From positions 1 through 30,533 of the forward strand of contig CALEZT010000116.1 of assembly GCA_937927975.1 (NCBI GenBank): DNA of 30,533 nucleotides, in the 5' to 3' direction. Position 1 is the stretch's first letter. Every line of letters begins with the position of its first letter. Below, piece after piece: positions 1-7,904 of this stretch. The notes beneath the pieces were generated by a model, which searched no databases, had not been told where the DNA came from, and was given only the letters and a program-made list of their open reading frames with translations. The stretch comes from an uncultured Phycisphaerales bacterium (lineage in GTDB: Bacteria > Planctomycetota > Phycisphaerae > Sedimentisphaerales > Anaerobacaceae). A program made the position numbers and the translations under genes.

Positions 1-69
1 AAACGAACCCAGCGCCGCAACTCTGACCCTGGGGACTCCTCATAGCGCTGTCGTATTAGTCCGCTCTCT

Positions 70-108
70 GAGCAAGACCCTGTGGGCTGCTCCCATGGGG
101 TCTTGCTC
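70..108 (-). terminator. Hairpin downstream of the creatininase-like gene
   Basis: An 11-bp perfect inverted repeat, GAGCAAGACCC (70-80) against GGGTCTTGCTC (98-108), encloses a loop that can pair further (GGG 84-86 with CCC 92-94). It begins six bases beyond the stop codon of the minus-strand gene that ends at 114, which is where a terminator is expected. No run of T follows on the minus strand, so this may be a T-poor terminator or an mRNA 3'-end stabiliser. Confidence 0.6.
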
Positions 109-113
109 CTTCC

Positions 114-968
114 TCAGATCATCCACCAGTTCCCGGGACTGATCGCAGGCAGCCGGAACGACCTCTGGTCTGGAGCCAGAGACTCCAGCAGTTCCCTGGC
201 CTTTCGACCGATCGCCCGTGAGGCCAGTTCGACATTCCGCCGACCCGCCTCAGCGGAGGCGTACTTGCGAGGGTCCCGACCGCCGATGCCGTCGGGCGGC
301 TTCATATCGGGAGCCAAAGGCCCCTCGCCCAAGGCGGCCAGATCCACAAGCTTCGGATAGAAGAACATCATGTTCGAAGTCTCCCACATGGCGGCGTGAT
401 CCGTGCCGGACTCGGGGCCGGCGCTGAGCGTGACCTCCCAGAGCCCCATGCCGACCACGGTCTTGTCTGCAACGACCGGGGCCAGGGCCTTGTCGATCAT
501 GTCGATCTGTCCCTGGACGTTGTGGCCGGAGACGCCGAGGATGACTCGGGCGCCGGTGTTCTTGATCCGCGCGAACAGCGCCGTCAAAACGGGAATCATC
601 GACGCCTGTGGAAACCCCTCGTGAAAGTAGACGGGCGGGTACACCGCGCCGCCGAACTGCTCGGCGGTCTTGACGAGGATTCCATGGGCCTTGAGGGCAT
701 CGTTGCCCAGCGGCAGATGCCGGCCGTGCCACTCGATCAGCCCGAACGGCACATAGACCGCCGGGAACTCGCGCAGCACCTTCTCCAGTTGTCCCGGCCG
801 CATAAATTGCATCTGCACCGCCGCAGACAACTCCGGCTCGATCTCCCGCCGCTGTGCCGCGGCATTCGCTACAGCACCACCCACACAAAGCGTAGCACCT
901 GTCGCAGCCATGAACTGGCGCCGGGAGATCCCGGCCCGCCCGGCCTCTCTTGAAATCTCTTCAGCCAT
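114..968 (-). CDS. Creatininase family protein, Tat-exported
   Basis: A 284-residue protein with a Tat signal (SRRQF at about residue 15, followed by a hydrophobic Ala/Gly-rich stretch ending near residue 38). The creatininase fold is shown by the segment VPFGLIEWHGRHLPLGND, which supplies the Glu, His and Asp metal ligands. Later come SGHNVQGQ (the usual second metal-site loop) and DHAAMWETS, close to the family's GHAGxxETS. The family are metal-dependent amidohydrolases acting on creatinine and other cyclic or formyl amides, including steps in riboflavin/F420 and mycofactocin pathways, so the substrate cannot be stated. Export points to a periplasmic role. The start at 968 has AAGGGG six bases upstream. 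It appears to be a single gene with a hairpin after the stop. Confidence 0.85.
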   Translation of the reverse strand: MAEEISREAGRAGISRRQFMAATGATLCVGGAVANAAAQRREIEPELSAAVQMQFMRPGQLEKVLREFPAVYVPFGLIEWHGRHLPLGNDALKAHGILVKTAEQFGGAVYPPVYFHEGFPQASMIPVLTALFARIKNTGARVILGVSGHNVQGQIDMIDKALAPVVADKTVVGMGLWEVTLSAGPESGTDHAAMWETSNMMFFYPKLVDLAALGEGPLAPDMKPPDGIGGRDPRKYASAEAGRRNVELASRAIGRKARELLESLAPDQRSFRLPAISPGNWWMI

Positions 969-1096
969 TTCTTCGCCCCTTAGAGTCGAGAATCGACCTG
1001 CTCCATTTTATCGGATGTCGGCCTTCTTGACCGCGTCAACACGATCCGCGAGTTCGATTCACGCCCCGTTCCAGGCGAAAGGGAATAGACCGCCGA

Positions 1097-1333
1097 TCAA
1101 GGCGAGGTCGCCGCGTCCGCGTCGATTTCCTTTTCGAGCGAATCGAGCTCGCTGGTCATGTTCTCTTCGGTGATCTGCTGGTCGGCCTCGGCTTTGTACT
1201 CCTCGGCCGTCTTGACCTGTTCGGTCTCAGCGGGCGATGAGTCCGTCTGACTCGTTTGGCGATCGCACCCTGTGATGATCATCAGGCACATCAGCAGCAC
1301 GAGGGTTCTGGCAACTGAACGAAGTGACATCAT
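1097..1333 (-). CDS. Small predicted lipoprotein
   Basis: A 78-residue protein if started at the ATG at 1333 (a second ATG follows at once at 1330). GAGG lies five bases upstream of the first ATG, so the longer open frame back to 1384 is unlikely to be used. The N-terminus is a typical lipoprotein signal: Arg near the start, a Leu/Met/Ile-rich core, and the lipobox ITGC. The mature part, about 55 residues, is hydrophilic, rich in Glu, Gln, Asp and Thr, and probably helical. No family recognised. It lies 79 bases downstream of another exported-protein gene on the same strand, so the two may be co-expressed. Position in the membrane (inner or outer) cannot be told from the sequence. Confidence 0.65.
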   Translation of the reverse strand: MMSLRSVARTLVLLMCLMIITGCDRQTSQTDSSPAETEQVKTAEEYKAEADQQITEENMTSELDSLEKEIDADAATSP

Positions 1334-1412
1334 TCGATCCTCGAAAGTCCGGCCCAGACTCCGTCGTGATCTTGGTTCGATCAAGAAGGAGTCCGGACAA
1401 GTTCGGTTTGGG

Positions 1413-2045
1413 TTAGTTCGTCGGATTGCCCGCGTTGGCGGGCCGGGGCGTCTCGACCTGGGCGGGAACCTCGGCCGGCGGCGTCACCGGGGCCGCTTGC
1501 CCTTCGGCCGGCGGCTGCTGGGTAGCGCGCTTCTGTCCCTGCAGATGCGTCTGCTTGCGATTGAAGACCTCGTTCTGCTTGGCGATCAGCTTATCCACCC
1601 GGGTGACTGTCTCGGCATCTCCCTTCTGCTGGGCCAACTCGCGGATCCTCATCAGGCGGGCCTGACGCTCCAACTGTTTGGCCTGCGCATGGCGGAACTG
1701 CTTGTCGAGGGCCGAAAGCTGCTGCTGGTGTTCCTTGCCCTTGCCTTTGGCGGCCGAACCGGTGGACTCCAGCGTCTTCTTGCCCTTGGCCGCATCGGCC
1801 TTGCCTGCGTCCACGACGTCTTTGCCACCCTGCAGGGCCTCCTTCTCTTTGTCCGGCCGGCCGAGCGAAGGGGCAGCGTTCTGAGGGGCTTGAGGCGCCG
1901 GGTTTGACGCCGGAACGTTCTCCTTGACGCGAGCGGCATCCCCCTTTTCCTGTCCCTTGCCTTGGCCTTTGCCCTGCCCCGTCGCCTGGGCGCCGGTCCA
2001 GAGCACAACCGCCAACGCGCATGTCCATAAGATCGAGGATTTCAT
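1413..2045 (-). CDS. Secreted Lys/Gln/Ala-rich low-complexity protein
   Basis: A 210-residue protein started at the ATG at 2045, which has AGGAG about eight bases upstream; the frame is open further upstream but without a ribosome site. Residues 1-23 form a signal peptide (MKSSILWTCALAVVLW and an Ala-x-Ala-like end). Then comes a GQGKGQGKGQ repeat, an Ala/Pro/Asn-rich linker, a Lys/Gln/Ala/Arg-rich segment of about 90 residues predicted to be a charged helix or coiled coil, and a Pro-rich tail. No enzyme motif is visible. The role is unknown; a cell-envelope or surface structural function is a guess from export and composition. Confidence 0.7.
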   Translation of the reverse strand: MKSSILWTCALAVVLWTGAQATGQGKGQGKGQEKGDAARVKENVPASNPAPQAPQNAAPSLGRPDKEKEALQGGKDVVDAGKADAAKGKKTLESTGSAAKGKGKEHQQQLSALDKQFRHAQAKQLERQARLMRIRELAQQKGDAETVTRVDKLIAKQNEVFNRKQTHLQGQKRATQQPPAEGQAAPVTPPAEVPAQVETPRPANAGNPTN

Positions 2046-2100
2046 TTCTGTTCTCCTGAAAGATGAGGAATGGCAATTGCCCCTTGGCATATGGGGGTCG

Positions 2101-2129
2101 ATTTTACCTCCCTGTTCCCAGCCGGTCAA
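2101..2129 (-). promoter_or_regulatory. Sigma70-type promoter of the secreted Lys/Gln-rich protein gene
   Basis: Read on the minus strand: TTGACC (2129-2124), a 17-base spacer, then TAAAAT (2106-2101). It lies 56 bases upstream of the start codon at 2045. Match to consensus is good in both hexamers and the spacing is ideal. Confidence 0.65.
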
Positions 2130-2207
2130 CACACGAAAAATGCAGGAACTGCGACAGGCTCGTTTCCATTCCATGGCTTCGGTTTGCCCTGTGGCTCCGC
2201 ACTCTTC

Positions 2208-3317
2208 CTACCCTGCATTCCATCTCAGCAGCGTGGCGCCCCAACCCCATGTGGCGCCCTCGATCGAGGGCAGAAGCACCAGCGATCCTCGACGGAGCCG
2301 GCCGGTTTCGTAGAGTTCGTTGAGTCCCACATAGACCGCGGCCGACGGGATGTTCCCCACGTTGGCGTAATTCGTGAAGATCTTGGCTTGGACTGCGAGA
2401 CTGAATTCTCTCTCTTCGGGCGTCAGATCCTGCACGTATTCCTGCGTCTTGAAGTAGTTGAAATTCGCGGCCGCGGGAACAATGAAATCCAAATCCTCGA
2501 TGCGAAGGCCCGCCTCGTCCAGAGCGCGACGGATGATCTTCGCCAGGTACGGCCTGCCTTTCTTCGCCATCAGAGCGAAGTCGTGCTGCCAATGATGCCG
2601 CCCTTCCGCGAAGGTCTGCGGATTCAGCGGCATGGTGCTCCCGCCGGCCTCGCGGTGAAAGGCGGAGGCGTCCTCACCTTCGGTCCCGCTGCGGGTGTAG
2701 AGGACGTCGTCCTGCACGTCGGCGCTGTCCGACCCCGTCAAGACCAAGGCCCCGGCGCCGTCGCCCAGCGCGGCGCGGAGCAGAAGGTCGTAGCGGCCCA
2801 TCCTCCCGGCAGCATAGTTCTCCGCACGACCCGACGTGGAAGGCAACTCCACCCCGATCAACAGGGCCCGCCGAAAGGCCCCTGAGCGAATGGCCGCCGT
2901 GGCGAGAGTGACGGCCTGCTGAATCCCCGTGCAGGCGCCCCACAAATCGTAGGTTGCGCAGCCGGCGTTGCCCAGCAGGATGCGGATTTCCTTGGCCAAT
3001 CCGGCTCGCAGGTACGGCGGCGTGCTGGTCGTCGTGACGATCAGATCCACCTCCTCGTTTCGCACCCCGGCCCGATCCAGGGCCGTTGTCGCCGCACGAA
3101 ATCCCAGGTGGGCGCTGTTCTCGAGCAACCGGCCCGTCCCCCTCTCCACCGCGCAGTGGCGGTACTTCACACCTGCATACCGCTCGATGATGCCATAGTA
3201 TCGGGCCGTTTCCGCGCCGGCGATGGTCCCGATGTACTCATCGATCTCCCCAATGGCCACGGGTTCGCCGGGCAGATAGGCTCCAACCCCCGCGACCCGC
3301 ACTTTCCAGTCGCTCAT
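2208..3317 (-). CDS. 3-oxoacyl-ACP synthase III-like (thiolase fold) protein lacking the catalytic His
   Basis: A 369-residue protein started at the ATG at 3317, with GGGAG nine bases upstream. It matches beta-ketoacyl-ACP synthase III (FabH) and relatives over its length. The nucleophile Cys129 sits in WGACTGIQQA, the glycine-rich core LGDGAGALVL is at about 185-194, Asn322 lies in GNIPSAA, and the C-terminus is the typical WGWGATLLRW. FabH proteins carry His in a VPHQAN motif; here the aligned segment is VPAAAN (280-285), so His and Gln are both Ala while the Asn is kept. KASIII enzymes use Cys-His-Asn for decarboxylative condensation, so this protein probably does acyl transfer or another variant reaction. 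It may have a secondary-metabolite or special-lipid role. No acyl carrier protein or other fatty-acid gene is adjacent. Confidence 0.85.
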   Translation of the reverse strand: MSDWKVRVAGVGAYLPGEPVAIGEIDEYIGTIAGAETARYYGIIERYAGVKYRHCAVERGTGRLLENSAHLGFRAATTALDRAGVRNEEVDLIVTTTSTPPYLRAGLAKEIRILLGNAGCATYDLWGACTGIQQAVTLATAAIRSGAFRRALLIGVELPSTSGRAENYAAGRMGRYDLLLRAALGDGAGALVLTGSDSADVQDDVLYTRSGTEGEDASAFHREAGGSTMPLNPQTFAEGRHHWQHDFALMAKKGRPYLAKIIRRALDEAGLRIEDLDFIVPAAANFNYFKTQEYVQDLTPEEREFSLAVQAKIFTNYANVGNIPSAAVYVGLNELYETGRLRRGSLVLLPSIEGATWGWGATLLRWNAG

Positions 3318-3372
3318 TTGGAACACTCCCGACAGAGATTCGCCCACACCACGCAAGATACACCGAAATAGT

Positions 3373-3401
3373 AGTGTACCTTCATTGTCCTGACCCCGCA
3401 A
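3373..3401 (-). promoter_or_regulatory. Sigma70-type promoter of the KASIII-like gene
   Basis: Minus strand: TTGCGG (3401-3396), 17-base spacer, TACACT (3378-3373), about 55 bases upstream of the start codon at 3317. The hexamers are moderate matches to consensus. Confidence 0.5.
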
Positions 3402-3403
3402 TC

Positions 3404-3427
3404 CCCCCTGGCGGTGCGTCGAGGGGG
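3404..3427 (-). terminator. Possible terminator hairpin after the phosphatase gene
   Basis: CCCCCT (3404-3409) and AGGGGG (3422-3427) can pair across a 12-base loop, six bases past the stop of the phosphatase gene that ends at 3433. No T run follows. It overlaps the -35 region proposed for the next gene, so it is only a weak candidate. Confidence 0.35.
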
Positions 3428-3432
3428 CCAGG

Positions 3433-4590
3433 TCACTTGCGCAGCGTGAGCTGGTCGAACAGAACGCCGTTCTGGTCGATGGCCTGGAGTTGCAGCGTCC
3501 GGTCGCAGATGCTGACGATCACGAAATGATGATCGCGGTGGACCTTGGCGGTGAACCAGGATCGGGTGGGCGCGTAGTCCTCCAGCCCGCCGCCTGCGCC
3601 GCCGGCCTGGACGTAAATCACGCCGCGAGTGGAATCCACCTTGCCTTCCCGGATCGGCCAGGTCCGCTCGTAGTCGTGGATGTGGCCGACGAAGCACATG
3701 TCCAGCCCGTGCTTCTCGTAGAGCTTGACCAGCGGACGCACCTTGAGGTCGCCGCGAGGGGATTGGCCCTTCCACGTGTCGCCGTAATCGTTCTCGTCGG
3801 AGCTGTAGGGAGGATGGTGGTGGACCGCGAACTTCCAGGTCGCCTTGGATCGCCCGAGTTCGTGGTCGAGCCATTGGTGCTGGTCGCTGCCGGCGCCGAC
3901 GCTGCGATTGGTGTCGATCATGAAGAACTGGGCGTTGCCGTAGGTGAACGTGTAGCGATGCTCCGGGCTCGGATTGGCGATGTAGCGGTAGTAGTTGGCG
4001 TGGTCCTTGTCGTGGTTGCCCAGAATGGCGAAAACCGGCACGCGGCTCATCAGCTTGTGCGCGGGCTTGAGGAAATGCTCGGTCCACTGTTCCTTCTTGT
4101 CGCCGTCGCCCACGATGTCCCCTGCATGCACGACGAAGTTGGGCCGCTGGGCGAACAGCAGCGTCGAGATCCGACCCCAGACCGGCGGATTGGTCTGCGT
4201 GTCGCTCACGACGCCGAACGCATAGGCGATCTCCTCTTCCGGGGCGGTCTGGAAGCTATACACTTCGCTGGCGAATTCCTCCCCGGAAGCGTTCCTGGAG
4301 AGCACCCGGTAGAAGTAGTTGCTCTGCGGCTTGAGCTTCTGCAGCCGCACCTCGTGCATCTCCGACTGCCCCTCGACGAACACCCGGCTCGTCAGCGGGA
4401 CCTGCTCGCCGTACTCGACGACCGACGTGGCCGCTTCCGACGTCTCCCACAGAATGCTGACGTTCGCCCGGGTCATATACTGAAGGTAGGGCCCGACCGC
4501 GATGATCGAAGGCTTCGGCGGAATCTGGCCGTTCGATCCGACCGCGACGAGCAGAGAGAGCGCGAGAACCTGTCTGTACATCTGACGCAT
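3433..4590 (-). CDS. Purple acid phosphatase-like metallophosphoesterase, secreted
   Basis: A 385-residue protein started at the ATG at 4590, with AAGGAG eight bases upstream. Residues 1-22 are a signal peptide. Residues 28-116 resemble the fibronectin-III-like N-terminal domain of purple acid phosphatases (PYLQYMTRANVSILWET, then KPQSNYFYRV). The calcineurin-like catalytic domain follows with all metal-binding blocks: SDTQ (Asp130), HAGD (Asp158), GNHD (Asn192, His193), VHHHPPY (257-262) and GHIHDYER (302-309). Such enzymes hydrolyse phosphomonoesters or diesters outside the cytoplasm, often to scavenge phosphate; the exact substrate is not determined by the sequence. The gene has its own promoter, about 85 bases upstream. 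Confidence 0.9.
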   Translation of the reverse strand: MRQMYRQVLALSLLVAVGSNGQIPPKPSIIAVGPYLQYMTRANVSILWETSEAATSVVEYGEQVPLTSRVFVEGQSEMHEVRLQKLKPQSNYFYRVLSRNASGEEFASEVYSFQTAPEEEIAYAFGVVSDTQTNPPVWGRISTLLFAQRPNFVVHAGDIVGDGDKKEQWTEHFLKPAHKLMSRVPVFAILGNHDKDHANYYRYIANPSPEHRYTFTYGNAQFFMIDTNRSVGAGSDQHQWLDHELGRSKATWKFAVHHHPPYSSDENDYGDTWKGQSPRGDLKVRPLVKLYEKHGLDMCFVGHIHDYERTWPIREGKVDSTRGVIYVQAGGAGGGLEDYAPTRSWFTAKVHRDHHFVIVSICDRTLQLQAIDQNGVLFDQLTLRK

Positions 4591-4673
4591 CGGCAATTCT
4601 CCTTTCCATGCACAAGGCCACGCGACCGCCAGGATATCCCGGCCACAGCGAAGGACTCCCACGTCACATCCGG

Positions 4674-4702
4674 ATTGTAGGAGCCCGACGCCGCAACGGC
4701 AA
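4674..4702 (-). promoter_or_regulatory. Sigma70-type promoter of the phosphatase gene
   Basis: Minus strand: TTGCCG (4702-4697), 17-base spacer, TACAAT (4679-4674). It lies 84 bases before the phosphatase start at 4590. No Pho-box-like direct repeat was recognised next to it. Confidence 0.55.
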
Positions 4703-4798
4703 GGCGAAACGCCGGACCGGGCCGGTGGATTCAGAACCCCATCGTGCGAGGCGGCTCAAAAGGCCGATAAGAGCACGCTTCGGGCAGACGAGAGGAGC

Positions 4799-5044
4799 TC
4801 AGTCGTTCGTCAGAAGGGAACTGACGATGGCGTCTTCAATCGGACGAACGCTGAAATCTTTCTGAGAATCGAATCCGAGCCAACGCAGTTCCTCTGCGAT
4901 GTCGGTGGCCGCTCCGAAACTGTGCGGGTGCTCCAGTGCATCCGACGCGGCGCCCTCGCCCCATTCTCGTTCGAGAGCCGCTCGAATCCGGCCCCCCGTA
5001 TTGTCGACGATTCGCCACATGACAGGCTCTGCAATCTCCAGCAT
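4799..5044 (-). CDS. Small hypothetical protein
   Basis: An 81-residue frame whose ATG at 5044 comes directly after an in-frame stop (TGA then ATG), so the start cannot lie further upstream. The composition is protein-like: mixed hydrophobic and charged residues, with likely helices around VMWRIVDNTGGRIRAALERE and the C-terminal half. Only a weak GAG lies upstream as a ribosome site. AT-rich -10-like sequence is present some 20-45 bases upstream. No family recognised. It might be a degraded remnant, since its 5' side borders a repeat-containing intergenic stretch. Confidence 0.4.
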   Translation of the reverse strand: MLEIAEPVMWRIVDNTGGRIRAALEREWGEGAASDALEHPHSFGAATDIAEELRWLGFDSQKDFSVRPIEDAIVSSLLTND

Positions 5045-5234
5045 TCACTCGATGCATGTTCCGCGTATAGTTCGCTGCATACGTATAGTATCCAGCCGCG
5101 TGTTCGTGAGGGATTTGACTATGGTGAGAATTCGGTGAACAAGATCGCTGGCCCGAGCCCACCCTGCCGCTGTAGCACGATCGAGAGTGCCGGGCGAATC
5201 GGGGGATGGTTCGGCCGGCGTCGGGCGCTCGCAC

Positions 5235-5322
5235 TTTCGCCTGTTTCGCGTGTTTCGTGGTCGGCGGATTCTCTTCAGGAGAATCCACCTGCGTTTCCTC
5301 TGCGCCCTCGGCGTCCTCCGCG
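5235..5322. repeat. Intergenic composite repeat with a central hairpin
   Basis: Within the gene-free stretch 5045-5352 lie three parts: a tandem TGTTTCG-like run (5235-5260), a perfect 8-bp inverted repeat GGATTCTC (5266-5273) / GAGAATCC (5279-5286), and a CTCTGCG/CTCGGCG/CTCCGCG run (5298-5322). Similar short phrases (CACGAAACACGCGAAA and GCAGAGGACGCGAG types) are widespread between genes of planctomycete and other environmental genomes. Nothing else is recognised in 5045-5234. Confidence 0.55.
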
Positions 5323-5352
5323 ATTCATGAGTCCGCGGTTGTCGAACCGTCT

Positions 5353-6288
5353 TCAGGCCTGGCCGGGAGCCATTTGCTTGGCCAGGGCCGCGAAGGTGCT
5401 GGGAGTCAGGCCGATCCGGCGGGCGTGGGTGAAGGTCAGTTCGAGCATCTTCATGTCGGGGTCGAAAGCGTTCAGCGACCAGGGGTGCCAGATCAGGGAG
5501 ACGTGCGGCTTGCCCCATTCGCGGGCCTTTTCGAGGAAGATCCGATTGACCTGGAACTCGTCGTCGGGCGTTTTGACGAATCTCGTCGGGATCCCCTCCG
5601 GCATGGGTGAAGGCCAGAGCGTCAGACGCTTCGGGCCCCAGCGGTTGTTGTCCTTGAGCAGATTCTCGTGCCAGCCGTGGCCAGGCAGTTCCCAGAGGCC
5701 CGAAAAACCATCGGGTCCATAGTGGAATGGGGCTTCGATCAGAGCGGGCATCGAGCAGTCGGGCCCCCAGAGCAAGCTGCTGACGTATCGGTAGCCCGCC
5801 TCGCGAACGAGCGCCAGCACGTCGGTCGCTCCTTTGAAGCCGGTGTCGAAGCCGACCGCGGGCCGCAATCCCACGCACGGCCGCTCGAAGACCTGCTCGA
5901 TCAGGGCTTTGCTCTTGAGGATCTCTTCACGCTTCTCCTCGGGCGAGACGGCCTTGCCGCACATCGCATTGTCGCACAGCAGCTTGTGGCTCCAGGTGTG
6001 CGAGGCGACCTCGAAGAGCGGGTCGGACAGGAGGGCCTTGTACTCGGCGGCGTTGGCTTCGAGCGTCCGCCCGACGAGAAAGAACGTCGCGGGCATTTCC
6101 AGCCGCTTGTGGACCTCGACAATCTTGCGGCAGGCGGCCAGGCAACCCTGCGACTCCGTATCATAAGCGGCGATGTAGAGCGTTCGCGAAGGCGACGAGG
6201 CCGCGGCCTGTGTTTGGCGTTGCGATATGCCCGCTGCGGCCAGACCCAGGGCGGCGCCCATCAGCTCTCGTCGTGAAACGTGATTCAT
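5353..6288 (-). CDS. Polysaccharide deacetylase-like (NodB-homology) protein, Tat-exported
   Basis: A 311-residue protein. The ATG at 6288 has AAGGGG eight bases upstream. A Tat signal is present (SRRELMGAALGLAAAG, residues 5-20). The NodB-type barrel shows AAYDTES with Asp43 in place of the usual FDDG block, ATFFLVGRTLE (67-77), the metal-binding SHTWSH (His97, His101), and RPAVGFDTG as the third motif. LIWHPWSL near the C-terminus fits the last conserved His block. The family removes acetyl groups from polymers such as peptidoglycan, chitin or other glycans; divergent members with YDTE motifs have uncertain substrates. Export suggests action on envelope or environmental polysaccharide. It seems monocistronic with its own promoter. 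Confidence 0.8.
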   Translation of the reverse strand: MNHVSRRELMGAALGLAAAGISQRQTQAAASSPSRTLYIAAYDTESQGCLAACRKIVEVHKRLEMPATFFLVGRTLEANAAEYKALLSDPLFEVASHTWSHKLLCDNAMCGKAVSPEEKREEILKSKALIEQVFERPCVGLRPAVGFDTGFKGATDVLALVREAGYRYVSSLLWGPDCSMPALIEAPFHYGPDGFSGLWELPGHGWHENLLKDNNRWGPKRLTLWPSPMPEGIPTRFVKTPDDEFQVNRIFLEKAREWGKPHVSLIWHPWSLNAFDPDMKMLELTFTHARRIGLTPSTFAALAKQMAPGQA

Positions 6289-7181
6289 TCCAATCCCCTT
6301 TCAACACGAAGCCTGTCTGCGTCGAAAACGCCAATGCCCGATGTGCGACGCCATCAGAATGATATCCCGCCGCGCCCCCTTCGGCAAGCGGATCGCGCCG
6401 GTAGTGGACCCGCGGGTTTCAGGTTTGGGGTACTTCACTGGCACTTTCCGAGATTCACACCCTTGAACATACGTCCCGTCGGACAGCCGCAACAGGAGGG
6501 CGATGTTCTGCCTTCTCACCGCTCGTCGAAAGAGTCCGGCCTTCGTGGATGGTGTATTCGCCCTTTGCCTGTGTCTTGGGCCCAGGTCTGTGATTGTCCT
6601 CGGTGTAGTCCAACGGTCTACAGCGACAATCGATGACTCGCACGCGCCATGAGCGGCATGCGTCCAGCTTGTGACTCATCTCCCGACAGACCTCCTCCAC
6701 GGTCTTGCCCGAGGGCAGGTCGCGATAAACGCGCCCCTTGGAAGATGGTCCGCATTCTTCACCGGATTTCGAACGATCTTCGCGACAACGACGGCACAAG
6801 CGACATAATCCGCGACGCCGCATGTGTACAGTCCGCTCCAAGATGCCTGACAGCCTGTTTTCGTCATTTGGGGACGGAATATTCCCCTCTCCAAGGCGGA
6901 ATTTGACGCCACGCGGGGAAAAATGGCGCATGGTTTAAGAAGGCCAGAGGCCTTCGACAGAGAGAGCGAGTGGATGACGACGATGACGTTGGGACCGAGT
7001 CCGCCGGGACGGTTCGCCCGTGCTCCTTACCGGGCTTTCGCAGAATGACCGTTTTGCGGAAGTCCAGTTCGTACCATTCTCACCTGAACGGCGAACCGTA
7101 CTGCGGCAGTGCGTGTCGAATCCCTTGCGACCTGCTGTTTCGATCTTTCAGACGCGGCGTCGCAAGGAGCAGGAGTCTCAC
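6289..7181. other. Gene-poor stretch; possible decayed gene
   Basis: About 890 bases without a convincing gene. The minus strand has short overlapping frames (6301-6519, 6455-6931, 6676-6912), some with protein-like pieces such as SWRVRVID and LLLRLSDGTYVQG, but none has a ribosome site and continuous composition. This may be a frame-shifted remnant; a decayed transposase is possible but not demonstrated. The deacetylase promoter lies at 6359-6387, and the 5' leader of the response regulator at the right end. Confidence 0.35.
6359..6387 (-). promoter_or_regulatory. Sigma70-type promoter of the deacetylase gene
   Basis: Minus strand: TTGCCG (6387-6382), 17-base spacer, TATCAT (6364-6359), 71 bases upstream of the start at 6288. 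The -35 hexamer is identical to that of the phosphatase promoter. Confidence 0.5.
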
Positions 7182-7811
7182 ATGAAAGACGCAACGCCCA
7201 CCGTATTCATTGTCGGAGAGGATCGAACGGTGTCCGAAGGGATGCGGCGACTGTTGACGCCACGGCGTCTGCCGGTGGAGGCCTATGCCACGGCTCAGGA
7301 GTTCGAGGAATCGCACGATCCTCGGCGTCCGGGCTGTTTGATCCTGGATACGCCGCTGCCTGGGACCAGCGGCATGGACGTCTATCGACGCCTGCGTGCA
7401 AAAGGGTGCAAGATCCCGGTCATTCTGTTGACAGAGCAGGCAGACGTCCCCCTGGCGGTCCAGGCCGTGCGAGAAGGCGTGTTTCACTTCCTCCTGAAGC
7501 CGGTCGGAGCACAATACCTGGGCGATCAGATCCAGAAGGCGATCGCCCTGGACCTTCAGAACCGCCGGCAGGCGGCAGAAAACAGCGCCCTCGCCGCCCG
7601 GTTTGCGGGTTTGTCGGCAACGGAGCGGGAAATGCTCGCGGAAATCGTTGCAGGCAAGAGCAACAAGGCCGTGGCGGCCCAGTTCGGAACCACAATCACG
7701 ACCGTGCGGTTCCACCGGGCGAACATCATGAAGAAAATCGGCGCAAGGAGCGTCTCGGAACTCATCTGCCTCCTGCTTCGCAGCGGGTGGGAAACGCAGA
7801 ACTCAGGTTGA
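7182..7811 (+). CDS. Response regulator, FixJ/NarL type (receiver plus LuxR-type HTH)
   Basis: A 210-residue protein started at the ATG at 7182, since AAGGAG and a second AGGAG lie 9-16 bases upstream; the frame stays open upstream to 7020 without a comparable site. The receiver domain covers residues 6-122: acidic pocket VGED (11-14), phospho-acceptor Asp56 in LILDTPLPG, Thr84 and Lys106 in LLKP. A LuxR-type helix-turn-helix covers 145-206 (LSATEREMLAEIVAGKSNKAV, then TTVRFHRANIMKKI). Such proteins are phosphorylated by a sensor kinase and then bind DNA. No kinase is encoded here, so the partner is elsewhere. The sigma factor gene lies about 90 bases downstream behind its own promoter. Confidence 0.9.
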   Translation: MKDATPTVFIVGEDRTVSEGMRRLLTPRRLPVEAYATAQEFEESHDPRRPGCLILDTPLPGTSGMDVYRRLRAKGCKIPVILLTEQADVPLAVQAVREGVFHFLLKPVGAQYLGDQIQKAIALDLQNRRQAAENSALAARFAGLSATEREMLAEIVAGKSNKAVAAQFGTTITTVRFHRANIMKKIGARSVSELICLLLRSGWETQNSG

Positions 7812-7869
7812 CCGCCCGGCGACACCGATCCTGGAACGGAGAGGGGTCGGAAAAAGCACGTCCGACTGA

Positions 7870-7898
7870 TTGCATTCTTCCCCCACGACCGATATAAT
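7870..7898 (+). promoter_or_regulatory. Strong sigma70 promoter of the sigma factor gene, leaderless arrangement
   Basis: TTGCAT (7870-7875), 17-base spacer, perfect TATAAT (7893-7898). The ATG at 7905 begins exactly seven bases after the -10 element, at the expected transcription start, so the mRNA would have no 5' leader. No ribosome binding site precedes that ATG, in agreement. Confidence 0.7.
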
Positions 7899-7904
7899 AA
7901 CCGT

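Noticed and set aside
3490..4680. A 396-codon plus-strand frame
   Set aside because: Antisense to the phosphatase gene with all its metal motifs; no ribosome site or domain.
4922..5722. A 266-codon plus-strand frame across the repeat region
   Set aside because: It runs through intergenic repeats and antisense to the deacetylase; the composition is not protein-like.
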